A stretch of DNA of 6,299 nt from Verrucomicrobiota bacterium. Lineage in GTDB: Bacteria > Verrucomicrobiota > Verrucomicrobiia > Chthoniobacterales > UBA10450. The position numbers were made by a program, and so were the translations under genes. This document shows, piece after piece, positions 1 through 5,970 of the stretch (within the stretch, counting starts at the first letter, position 1; the number at the start of each line of letters is the position of its first letter). Below the pieces are notes generated by a model, which made no database searches, had not been told where the DNA came from, and worked only from the letters and a program-made list of their open reading frames with translations. The DNA is taken from contig QHQU01000199.1 in assembly GCA_003219925.1 (NCBI GenBank), positions 1 to 6,299 of the forward strand, in the 5' to 3' direction.

Positions 1-142
1 CGCCGTGGGCATCACTGATCGTTATTCTGTGGTCCGGCATCTGATGAACCTCGAGGCGGTCTCCACTTACGAAGGCACCCATGATATCCACACTCTCGCC
101 GTTGGTCGCGACATCACCAGGATCAGTGCTTTCGGCGGCTGA
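1..142 (+). CDS. gcdH: Glutaryl-CoA dehydrogenase-type acyl-CoA dehydrogenase, C-terminal end (partial)
   Basis: Only the last 46 codons are in the window, reading from base 2 to a TGA at 140-142; the rest lies upstream. The visible end contains VVRHLMNLEAVSTYEGTHDI, followed by an H-x-L-x-x-GR stretch and ISAF near the terminus. This closely matches the C-terminus of glutaryl-CoA dehydrogenases. In that family the Glu of TYEGTHD (codon 71-73 here) is the catalytic base. The family is a flavoenzyme that oxidises and decarboxylates glutaryl-CoA to crotonyl-CoA in lysine and tryptophan breakdown, passing electrons to electron-transfer flavoprotein. The thiolase downstream on the same strand fits a role in acyl-CoA catabolism. 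A different short-chain acyl-CoA dehydrogenase of the same superfamily remains possible because the substrate-pocket residues are outside the window. Confidence 0.82.
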   Translation, partial: AVGITDRYSVVRHLMNLEAVSTYEGTHDIHTLAVGRDITRISAFGG

Positions 143-154
143 AATACTGTGGGA

Positions 155-170
155 GGGACCTCAGTGTCCC
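155..170. repeat. Short inverted repeat just after the gcdH end
   Basis: GGGAC (155-159) and GTCCC (166-170) pair across a six-base loop, starting 13 bases after the dehydrogenase stop. No T-run follows, so it is not a standard intrinsic terminator. Its G-rich context and position in a gap with another palindrome suggest it belongs to a dispersed intergenic repeat rather than to a promoter. Confidence 0.35.
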
Positions 171-242
171 GAACGATTACGAAACAGTCGCGGCACTAAG
201 GCCTCTCCAACATTCGTCTTGGATCGCAAGCAGCCGGCTATT

Positions 243-259
243 GCAGGCTGGCAGCCTGC
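243..259. repeat. Three-base-loop palindrome, CAGGCTGG family, copy 1
   Basis: GCAGGCT (243-249) pairs perfectly with AGCCTGC (253-259) around the loop GGC. The central 15 bases (244-258) differ from 5900-5914 by one base only, and that base is in the loop. Two near-identical copies in separate intergenic gaps of one 6.3 kb window point to a dispersed repeat family. Confidence 0.6.
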
Positions 260-318
260 GCTCCCCAGAAAGAGACGGCTGCTCGGGATGACAGCGCGTG
301 AAGATTAGCTAGATTAAA

Positions 319-348
319 GAAGCGACTCCTCGTCCCGCCTGTCGCTTC
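319..348. repeat. Inverted repeat upstream of the thiolase gene
   Basis: GAAGCGAC (319-326) and GTCGCTTC (341-348) form a perfect 8-bp stem around a 14-base loop, 58 bases before the thiolase ATG. An A-run, not a T-run, follows on the + strand, so it is a poor terminator for the dehydrogenase gene. It could be a leader hairpin, a protein-binding inverted repeat for thiolase control, or part of a repeat element. The sequence does not decide between these. Confidence 0.35.
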
Positions 349-405
349 AAAAAGGGGGCCGGGCGAAAGGCGAGGGGATCAAAATTTCAACTCTGAACTT
401 CAAAT

Positions 406-1641
406 ATGGAACCTGTTTACATTCTTGGCGGCGGACGCACCGATTTTAAGCGCAACCTCAAAAAAGAGGGCAAGACCATTCGGAATTTGATTACCGAGGC
501 TGGCAAAAAGGCGCTCGATGACGCGAAGATTGATCCGGCGGAAATTCAGGCGGGCGCGGTTGGCAATTTCAACGCCGGTCAATTCACCAAGCAATTGCAT
601 CTCGGCGCGTTTATTCCGGAAATCGATCCGAAATTGCATGGTATACCAACCATGCATACCGAGGCGGCTTGCGCTTCCGGCGCTCTTTCCGTGCTGCTGG
701 GCGCGCACTGGATCATGGGTGGATTCCATGACGCCGTGCTGGTGGTCGGCGCGGAGCAACAAAAGACGATGTCGTCGCTCGACGGTTCGGACGTTCTGGG
801 TGCAGCCGCGGATTATCACATCGAAAAACCTGAGTATGGCGATTTCATGTTTCCGAAATTGTTCGGGCGCATTGCGCAGATTTACATCGATAAATATGGC
901 GCTTCCGAAAAGGACCTGGCGTGGGTCGCCTACAAAAACTATGCACACGCCCGCCTGAACCCACTGGCGCAAATGCGAGAGGCCGATCTTACCTATGATT
1001 GTGCGTCGCAGGTCTCGGACAAAAACCCGAGTGTCGCGCCGCCCTTGAAAGTCTCTGATTGCTCGCAGATCACCGATGGCGCTGCGTCGCTCGTTTTGGT
1101 TTCAGGCAAATATCTGGATCGAATCGGTCGTGACAAATCAAGATTGCCACGTCTGCTCGGTTTTGGGCATACCACCGATTATCTCGCGTTAGAGAAGAAG
1201 GATGCCCCCACGTTCTCGACCGCGCGTAAGGCAGCCGAGAATGCTTTCGCGATGGCAAAGCTCAAGGCGCGCGACATTCAGGGCGCGGAAGTGCACGATT
1301 GTTTCTCGATTACTGAAATCGTCGCTTACGAAATTCTTGGGCTGGCGGAAAAAGGGAAAGGCGCTGAGTTGGCGAAAAGCGGAGCGACTGCGCTTCCTCA
1401 GGTCCGGCGCGAACATATCAGCGGCAAAATCGGTTGGGAGATTCCGGTCAACGCCGGTGGCGGCTTGATTGGCGACGGCCATCCCGTGGGAGCGACCGGT
1501 GTGCGCCAGGTCCACGAGGCCTACCAGCAGCTGACTGAACAAGCGAGCGCGCGGCAGATTGAAGGGGTAAAGCGTTTCCTTACCTTTAACATGGGTGGAA
1601 GCCTCACTACTTCCGTCGCCATGATTTGGGGACGGGATTAA
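406..1641 (+). CDS. Thiolase family protein (SCP-x / acetyl-CoA acetyltransferase type)
   Basis: This is a complete 411-residue thiolase, within the usual 380-420 range. The N-terminus has the thiolase opening VYILGGGRTDF. The acyl-carrying cysteine is Cys89 in EAACASGA. A second block, VHDCFSITE (His297, Cys299), is the HDCF motif typical of SCP-x-type thiolases. The late block GGGLIGDGHPVGATG supplies His359. These are the expected active-site residues of an enzyme that cleaves or forms beta-ketoacyl-CoA thioesters in the cytoplasm. The ATG at 406 directly precedes the conserved start; no Shine-Dalgarno sequence is visible, and an AG-rich patch about 30 bases upstream is too distant. The upstream neighbour makes crotonyl-CoA, so degradation of acetoacetyl-CoA or a branched or other ketoacyl-CoA is a reasonable inference, but the substrate cannot be read from sequence. 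SCP-x-type members also include lipid-transfer-linked and uncharacterised thiolases. Confidence 0.93.
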   Translation: MEPVYILGGGRTDFKRNLKKEGKTIRNLITEAGKKALDDAKIDPAEIQAGAVGNFNAGQFTKQLHLGAFIPEIDPKLHGIPTMHTEAACASGALSVLLGAHWIMGGFHDAVLVVGAEQQKTMSSLDGSDVLGAAADYHIEKPEYGDFMFPKLFGRIAQIYIDKYGASEKDLAWVAYKNYAHARLNPLAQMREADLTYDCASQVSDKNPSVAPPLKVSDCSQITDGAASLVLVSGKYLDRIGRDKSRLPRLLGFGHTTDYLALEKKDAPTFSTARKAAENAFAMAKLKARDIQGAEVHDCFSITEIVAYEILGLAEKGKGAELAKSGATALPQVRREHISGKIGWEIPVNAGGGLIGDGHPVGATGVRQVHEAYQQLTEQASARQIEGVKRFLTFNMGGSLTTSVAMIWGRD

Positions 1642-1670
1642 GCGGCTCCTTTTAGGCTTTCAACAAAACC

Positions 1671-1699
1671 CGCGGCAACAAAATGGGTTTGTCGCTGCG
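1671..1699 (+). terminator. Terminator-like hairpin after the thiolase gene
   Basis: Bases 1671-1682 pair with 1688-1699 in 11 of 12 positions (one G-T pair, one A-C mismatch) around the five-base loop ATGGG. The hairpin begins 29 bases after the thiolase stop. The following bases (CGCACACG) contain no T-run, so intrinsic termination is uncertain. It may only stabilise the 3' end of the transcript. Confidence 0.3.
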
Positions 1700-1818
1700 C
1701 ACACGACCGCCTGCACTTTCCCCCAATAATCGTTAGTTACATCTACGTCCCTTGGAGAATGTTGTCGGGGAAGCTCGGAGTCTTCGTTCTCGTGCAATTT
1801 CTGGAGTTGCGATTCAGA

Positions 1819-1941
1819 TCTGGGGAGCGCACGCGCCTCGCGTGCTGTCGTTGGCGCCTCGCCAACGACTTCAGCATGTTGAATAAAAAGTATTTCGGCG
1901 AGGCGCCGAAATCAGCACGCGAGGCGCGTGCGCTCCCCGGA
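1819..1941. repeat. Composite nested palindromic element built from four three-base-loop hairpins
   Basis: A perfect 26-bp inverted repeat (1822-1847 against 1913-1938; 29 positions with one G-T pair if extended to 1819 and 1941) encloses two further perfect hairpins. These are 1847-1869 (10-bp stem, loop CCT) and 1892-1912 (9-bp stem, loop AGG). Each outer arm is itself a 7-bp hairpin: 1829-1845 with loop CCT and 1915-1931 with loop AGG. All four units share a CG-CCT-CG core or its complement, but their flanking stems differ and still pair perfectly. A fifth, unpaired GCCTCG lies at 1948-1953. The element sits in the 376-base gap between the thiolase stop and the convergent zinc-knuckle gene. 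The rest of that gap (about 1700-1818) shows nothing I recognise. It resembles REP/REPIN-type mobile palindromes. It could also act as a bidirectional terminator between convergent genes, although no T-run is present. Confidence 0.75.
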
Positions 1942-1973
1942 AAAGACGCCTCGTTGCGTGCAGCTAATGTAAG

Positions 1974-1989
1974 GGCGGAGCGCTCCGCC
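1974..1989. repeat. Perfect 16-base palindrome next to the composite element
   Basis: GGCGGAGCGCTCCGCC is fully self-complementary and lies 28 bases before the end of the convergent minus-strand gene. Its arms differ from those of the CG-CCT-CG units, so it is a separate palindrome type. It may be part of the same repeat cluster or a hairpin (loop of four) at the 3' end of the minus-strand transcript. Confidence 0.5.
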
Positions 1990-2017
1990 TCTGCGAAGAT
2001 CTAACTTTTCGCCCCAA

Positions 2018-2236
2018 TTACCGAGCTAAGACGACGTCTTTCTTTGACCAGGTATGAGATTGCCCGCAATGCGGGCAATTCAATTTGTTGCTTTTAACTT
2101 TGGCCTTGGCCCACAAGTCTTCCCTAATCGTCTGCCCGCTGGGGGTTAGTTTCGCCGTCGAAGGGCACCTGATTAATATCCGTTTGATAATTGGTCCCCG
2201 GGCTTTCGGGGCGATTGTGGTTTCGAGGAAGTTCAT
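2018..2236 (-). CDS. Small zinc-knuckle-like conserved hypothetical protein
   Basis: This 72-residue protein contains ILIRCPSTAKLTPSG (residues 20-34), NCPHCGQSHTW (53-63) and a final KKDVVLA. That layout, C-P near the start, a short spacer, then CPHCG-x-x-H-x-W and an acidic/aliphatic tail, matches a family of short hypothetical proteins I recall from proteobacteria. Cys24, Cys54, Cys57 and His61 are positioned to bind one zinc ion; this is inferred, not shown. Function is unknown. ATG 2236 is the first start after an in-frame TAA, and no other ATG, GTG or TTG precedes residue 20. No clear Shine-Dalgarno is visible. A TATACT hexamer on this strand (2274-2279) lies 38 bases upstream and could be a -10 box, but no convincing -35 accompanies it. 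The gene ends convergent to the thiolase, beside the repeat cluster. Confidence 0.72.
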   Translation of the reverse strand: MNFLETTIAPKARGPIIKRILIRCPSTAKLTPSGQTIREDLWAKAKVKSNKLNCPHCGQSHTWSKKDVVLAR

Positions 2237-2359
2237 AGGTTGAATAAGTTAAAGGCCGTCCTGGAGGTCCGGAAGTATAACTTCGCGCGACAAACAAGCG
2301 GGCCTGGCTCCGGAAAGCGTCACTATTGGCGATTTTCCCCTCCAACGCAAGCACAATAC

Positions 2360-2764
2360 CTAAAACTTGATCCCAACTTTTTGCACTTCCGCATAAGGCA
2401 AAAGCCAGATCAGCGATTCATCGTGCAGATCGACCACCTGGATGCGGTTGCCCCAGGGGTCGCGAAAATCGCAGCGAAATCGCGACTCCAGTTTCAAACC
2501 GTACTTTTCCTTCACCTTCTTGCGCACCTCAGTGAGCTGTTTCTCGTCGCGCACAATGAGTCCAAAATGACGGACCCGGTCCGGCTTGACCCGCTCGACT
2601 TCGAAGATGGCGAGAAATTGGTGCTCCCCCAATTTTAAAAAGGCGTCGCCTTCGCCACCTTCCATCTTCTCCAAATTAAAGACATCTTGATAAAATTTCA
2701 CCGCCGCTCCGACATCATCCACTTCAATCGCGATGTGGTTGCATCCATAAACTTGCACGCTCAT
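2360..2764 (-). CDS. VOC (glyoxalase/bleomycin-resistance fold) family protein
   Basis: This 134-residue protein is the usual size for a single VOC module with two beta-alpha-beta-beta-beta repeats. Repeat one opens with GCNHIAIEVDDVGAAVKFYQ (His10) and contains FLAIFEVE (Glu55). Repeat two opens with VRHFGLIV (His66) and ends with FRDPWGNRIQVVDL. His10, Glu55 and His66 fall at common metal-ligand positions. The fourth position, often Glu in a GNRIE motif, is Gln109, which some glyoxalase I enzymes use as a ligand. Substrate is unknown: VOC proteins include glyoxalases, dioxygenases, epimerases and thiol-transfer resistance enzymes. I chose ATG 2764 because the conserved fold begins there. 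The same frame stays open to an ATG at 2872, but that would add 36 unrelated residues and overlap the divergent MATE gene. The two starts are then 37 bases apart, so both promoters must be compact or overlap the other gene. Confidence 0.86.
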   Translation of the reverse strand: MSVQVYGCNHIAIEVDDVGAAVKFYQDVFNLEKMEGGEGDAFLKLGEHQFLAIFEVERVKPDRVRHFGLIVRDEKQLTEVRKKVKEKYGLKLESRFRCDFRDPWGNRIQVVDLHDESLIWLLPYAEVQKVGIKF

Positions 2765-2801
2765 GAATGCATTGTAACAGAGCCAGAATACCGCCGCGAA
2801 T

Positions 2802-4190
2802 ATGAAAGATCTCACCCAGGGTTCCGTCACCAAACACCTGCTGCAAATGACGGCCTTCCTTGCCATCAGCATGCTGGTGCAGACGCTCTACTTGCTGGCT
2901 GACCTGTATTGGGTGGGACATCTCGGCAAGGAAGCGATCGCCGCCGTCGGTGTTGCCGGCAATTTCACCATGATAGTGCTGGCGCTAACGCAAATGCTCG
3001 GCGTCGGAACGACGACGCTCATCTCGCAAGCGGCCGGGCGGAAGGATCAACCTCAAGCCGAGCTCGCCTTCAACCAATCCTTCGTCATGTCATTAATTGT
3101 GGCGGTGGCGTTGGGCACCTTGAGTTTTCTTTTGCGCGACTTTTATTGTGAATCGCTAAGCGCGGATGCCGCGACCGCGTCCTTGGCCAAAAGTTATCTA
3201 CTCTGGTTTATTCCGGGCCTTCTTCTCCAGTTCCCATTGGTAGCCTTGGGATCTGCGTTGCGCGCGACGGGTATCATTAAACCTACTGTCGGCTTCCAGG
3301 TTCTTAGTGTCATCCTCAATATGATCCTGGCGCCGTTGTTGATCTTTGGCATTGGACCGTGGCCCAGGCTCGGCGTAACCGGCGCCGCCCTGGCAACGTT
3401 TATATCAATCCTAGTTGCCGATGTTTTGTTGATACTCTATTTCGAACGAAGCTATCATTATCTCCAGTTCCGTTTCGCGCAGTTCCGCCCGCAAACCAAG
3501 ATTTGGAATAGCTTACTTCGCATTGGATTGCCCGCTGGCGCGGAGTTCATTCTGATTTCGGTCTATATTATCATTGTCTATAGTATAATTCGCGGGTTTG
3601 GCGCAGCAGCCCAGGCCGGATTCGGAATAGGTGCCCGCGTCATGCAGGCATTGTTTCTTCCGGTAGTTGCTCTTAGCTTCGCCGTATCTCCGGTAGTTGG
3701 GCAAAATTTTGGCGGACGCCGCGCTGACCGCGTTCGTCATTCGATCTACTCTGCCATTGGCATTGGTTCGGTCCTGATGCTGTTCCTTACTATTGTCGCG
3801 CAGTTTTTTTCATCCGCCATAATTCGCGCATTTTCGAGTGATCCCGGGGTCATCGCTTTTGGCAGCGATTATCTCAAGATAGTGTCTTTTAATTTTATCG
3901 CTGCCGGAATTGCCTTTACTACGTCGAGCGCCTTTCAGGGAATTGGCAACACTTTGCCACCGCTAATTAGCTCGATGACGCGGTTGGTTCTTTTTGCCTT
4001 GCCCGCTTATTTGGTTTCGCTCCATCCCGGATTTCAAATCAGGCACGTCTGGTATCTCTCGGTTGGCTCGATCGTTTTCCAGGCCTGCCTCAATCTCCTG
4101 CTGCTGCGCCGCGAGTTGCAACGCAAGCTAGTCTTTCCTCAGAACTTCCCGGAGGGAATTGCCGAACCGGGTGGCGCGGTCGCCAGCTAG
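2802..4190 (+). CDS. MATE family efflux transporter
   Basis: This is a 462-residue inner-membrane protein with about twelve hydrophobic stretches (roughly 14-35, 47-74, 92-112, 132-152, 163-185, 192-214, 240-265, 277-300, 315-337, 357-375, 386-406, 416-436), the MATE count and length. Family landmarks include LADLYWVGHLG in helix 1 (Asp34), LGVTGAALAT (190-199), GLPAGAEF opening the second half at 242, and SPVVGQNFGGRRADRV (296-311). MATE proteins export cationic drugs or metabolites in exchange for sodium ions or protons; the substrate and coupling ion cannot be told here. The start at 2802 sits just before the first helix with no obvious ribosome binding site. The gene is divergent from the VOC gene and 76 bases upstream of dinB on the same strand. 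A 6-bp hairpin straddles the stop (4183-4188 with 4194-4199) but lacks a T-run. Confidence 0.93.
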   Translation: MKDLTQGSVTKHLLQMTAFLAISMLVQTLYLLADLYWVGHLGKEAIAAVGVAGNFTMIVLALTQMLGVGTTTLISQAAGRKDQPQAELAFNQSFVMSLIVAVALGTLSFLLRDFYCESLSADAATASLAKSYLLWFIPGLLLQFPLVALGSALRATGIIKPTVGFQVLSVILNMILAPLLIFGIGPWPRLGVTGAALATFISILVADVLLILYFERSYHYLQFRFAQFRPQTKIWNSLLRIGLPAGAEFILISVYIIIVYSIIRGFGAAAQAGFGIGARVMQALFLPVVALSFAVSPVVGQNFGGRRADRVRHSIYSAIGIGSVLMLFLTIVAQFFSSAIIRAFSSDPGVIAFGSDYLKIVSFNFIAAGIAFTTSSAFQGIGNTLPPLISSMTRLVLFALPAYLVSLHPGFQIRHVWYLSVGSIVFQACLNLLLLRRELQRKLVFPQNFPEGIAEPGGAVAS

Positions 4191-4266
4191 AACAGCTGGG
4201 CTGCCTCTAATCGGACTGGGTGGCGCGCCTTTGAGCTCTGCGGCATTTCGCGCGAAAATTCTGCTT

Positions 4267-5325
4267 ATGCCGGCGCCGTCACAACCGCGCGCGATCATTC
4301 ATCTCGACATGGATTGTTTCTATGCCGCGATCGAAGTGCGCGACCGGCCATCGCTGCGAGGCAAACCTGTTGGGGTCGGGGGCGCGCGCGATCGGCGCGG
4401 CGTTCTAACTACTTGTAACTATGAAGCGCGTGCTTTCGGTGTTCGCTCGGCCATGCCCACTTTCATGGCTTTGCAACGCTGTCCGAACCTGATTGTGTTG
4501 CCAACGCGCTTTGACGTTTATCGGAAGGAAGCGGGAGTCGTCCGGGAAATAATGCATCGCTTTACGCCCCTGGTGGAAACACTCTCGCTCGACGAAGCTT
4601 ATCTCGATGTGACCGCGAATCCGCGTCCTCCAGGCCCACTGGCCAGGGAAATTCGCGATTTAATTTTTAAGGAAACAAAGTTAACTGCTTCCGCCGGAGT
4701 TGGGCCGAACAAACTGGTGGCAAAAATCGCCAGCGAAATCAACAAGCCCAACGGACAATACGAAGTAAAGCCGGAAAAGGTGCCGGAATTCATGGAGCCA
4801 TTGCCGGTGCGAAAACTTTGGGGAATTGGCGCGGTAACAGAAGAAAAACTGGCGCGCGCCGGCGTGACCACGTGTGGCGAGATGCAACGGTTATCCCGAC
4901 CCGAGTTGCACGAGCTTTTTGGCAAGTTCGGCGGCGAACTTTACGATCTTTGCCGCGGCATCGATGATCGGCCGGTCGAACCAAATCGAGAGCGAAAGTC
5001 ATTAAGCACTGAAGAGACCTTTGGCAGCGATCTAACAACTCTCGAACAATGTGAAGAAAAAGTGGGCGAGCTATTTGAAGAACTAGCGGCGGAACTGGCA
5101 CAAAAAGAGCCGACCAGGCGGGTCACCAAGATTTTCCTGAAATTGAAGTTCTCGGATTTCACCCGGACCACCATTGAAAGAGCCGGGCTTCTTCCCAACC
5201 TCGGCAGCTACCATCAACTACTGGAAGAAGCCTTTGCCCGGACCGGGAAAAAGATTCGCTTAATTGGTATCGGCGTTCGCTTCGCCGAGATAGAACAAGA
5301 AGTCGCCCAGCTGCCGCTATTATAG
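4267..5325 (+). CDS. dinB: DNA polymerase IV (Y-family translesion polymerase)
   Basis: This 352-residue protein is the normal length for DinB. Domains in order: palm/finger with IHLDMDCFYAAIE (metal-binding Asp14; Tyr19 at the steric-gate position that excludes ribonucleotides), NYEARAFGVRSAMP (51-64) and LSLDEAYLDV with catalytic Asp109 and Glu110; then SAGVGPNKLVAKIASEINKP (142-161); a helix-hairpin-helix LWGIGAVTEEKLARAGV (184-200); and a little-finger domain from about 240. The C-terminus ends in QLPLL (348-352), a good match to the beta-clamp-binding motif. It copies past DNA damage with low fidelity. ATG 4267 is preferred because it places the catalytic Asp about 14 residues in. The frame is open upstream to an ATG at 4159 inside the MATE gene, but those 36 residues look unrelated. 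No SOS-box-like operator was recognised upstream, and the gene may be read with MATE. Confidence 0.95.
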   Translation: MPAPSQPRAIIHLDMDCFYAAIEVRDRPSLRGKPVGVGGARDRRGVLTTCNYEARAFGVRSAMPTFMALQRCPNLIVLPTRFDVYRKEAGVVREIMHRFTPLVETLSLDEAYLDVTANPRPPGPLAREIRDLIFKETKLTASAGVGPNKLVAKIASEINKPNGQYEVKPEKVPEFMEPLPVRKLWGIGAVTEEKLARAGVTTCGEMQRLSRPELHELFGKFGGELYDLCRGIDDRPVEPNRERKSLSTEETFGSDLTTLEQCEEKVGELFEELAAELAQKEPTRRVTKIFLKLKFSDFTRTTIERAGLLPNLGSYHQLLEEAFARTGKKIRLIGIGVRFAEIEQEVAQLPLL

Positions 5326-5361
5326 CTTGTCGAATCCAAGCTGACTTTTAACCTTGCTGCT

Positions 5362-5841
5362 ATGCGCAAAGTAAATACCAATAATATGGAGGAGCTTGTT
5401 TGGGCGTCGCCGAAGGGGAAATTTGCGGGGGCGGGCAAACAAGTTTCCGAGGCGCTCGGCCGAAAACCATTCTCGAGCGATTTAATGGAACGTCATCCGT
5501 TTGATGTCGAGATTTGCCGGATCCCACCGGGGAAAGCGGCTTATCCCTATCACACCCACAGCGCGCAGTGGGAGTTTTATCACATCATCTCCGGCCACGG
5601 CGTTGCCCGCCATAAAGATGGCAAGACATCGATCGAACCGGGTGACGCCTTTATCTTCGGTCCGAACGAGCCGCATCAGCTAATTAATGAGGGAGATCAA
5701 GACTTGGTAATGTACGTAGTAGCCGATAATCCCATCGGCGAGTCGGGTTATTACCCCGATAGTAAGAAATGGATCGTTCGCTGCCCTGAGCGCGCTATCC
5801 TTCGCTCCGATCCGCTCGATTACTACGTCGGCGAGGAATAG
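5362..5841 (+). CDS. Small cupin-domain protein
   Basis: This is a 159-residue single-domain cupin. The first cupin motif is PYHTHSAQWEFYHIISGHG, giving His64, His66 and Glu71. The second is PGDAFIFGPNEPHQLINEG, giving His105 and Asn109. The three His and one Glu form the standard cupin metal site. About 50 residues precede the barrel and a 40-residue tail rich in Tyr, Pro and Asp follows it. Such proteins include isomerases, dioxygenases and sugar- or metabolite-binding proteins; I cannot assign a substrate. The start is ATG 5362. A second in-frame ATG (residue 9, at 5386) could also serve, and neither has a clear Shine-Dalgarno. The gene begins 36 bases after dinB on the same strand, so it is probably co-transcribed. 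It ends convergent with the FabG-like gene. Confidence 0.85.
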   Translation: MRKVNTNNMEELVWASPKGKFAGAGKQVSEALGRKPFSSDLMERHPFDVEICRIPPGKAAYPYHTHSAQWEFYHIISGHGVARHKDGKTSIEPGDAFIFGPNEPHQLINEGDQDLVMYVVADNPIGESGYYPDSKKWIVRCPERAILRSDPLDYYVGEE

Positions 5842-5852
5842 TTTGCTCGTAG

Positions 5853-5871
5853 CACAGCCATCTTGGCTGTG
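5853..5871. repeat. Three-base-loop palindrome after the cupin gene
   Basis: CACAGCCA (5853-5860) pairs perfectly with TGGCTGTG (5864-5871) around TCT, 11 bases after the cupin stop. Compared with the minus strand of the next palindrome it keeps a GCACAG start but has a different, still paired, inner stem. Position and shape would allow a role in ending transcription of the cupin operon, although no T-run follows directly. Confidence 0.55.
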
Positions 5872-5899
5872 GATGGGATTTTACTAACCGGATGCCCAC

Positions 5900-5914
5900 C
5901 AGGCTGGAAGCCTG
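5900..5914. repeat. Three-base-loop palindrome, CAGGCTGG family, copy 2
   Basis: CAGGCT (5900-5905) pairs with AGCCTG (5909-5914) around GGA. It matches 244-258 except for one loop base. It lies in the 129-base gap between the convergent cupin and FabG-like genes, about 29 bases from the hairpin at 5853-5871. Confidence 0.6.
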
Positions 5915-5970
5915 TGCCATAGCGCGGCGGCACTTTGTTCGCTATGTTTTTCGATAGTAAGACAACTCCT

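Noticed and set aside
81..308. 75-residue + strand reading frame overlapping the end of the dehydrogenase gene
   Set aside because: It starts inside the dehydrogenase codons in another frame and runs through palindromic intergenic sequence; the translation shows no protein-like pattern.
400..972. 190-residue minus-strand frame opposite the thiolase
   Set aside because: It is antisense to an unmistakable thiolase and has no family features.
1759..2004. 81-residue + strand reading frame across the nested palindrome
   Set aside because: Most of its length is repeat sequence, and the Arg/Ala-rich translation comes from GC-rich palindromes. No recognisable domain or start signal.
2765..2872. N-terminal extension of the VOC gene to an ATG at 2872
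   Set aside because: The extra 36 residues do not resemble the VOC fold and would overlap the MATE start; the conserved protein begins at 2764.
4169..4227. 10-base direct repeat (GGGTGGCGCG at 4169-4178 and 4218-4227) around the MATE stop
   Set aside because: Short and GC-rich, one copy in coding sequence, no insertion between them that resembles a mobile element. Most likely chance.
4159..4266. N-terminal extension of dinB to an ATG at 4159
   Set aside because: It overlaps the end of the MATE gene and adds residues not seen in DinB; Met at 4267 gives the normal spacing to the first catalytic Asp.
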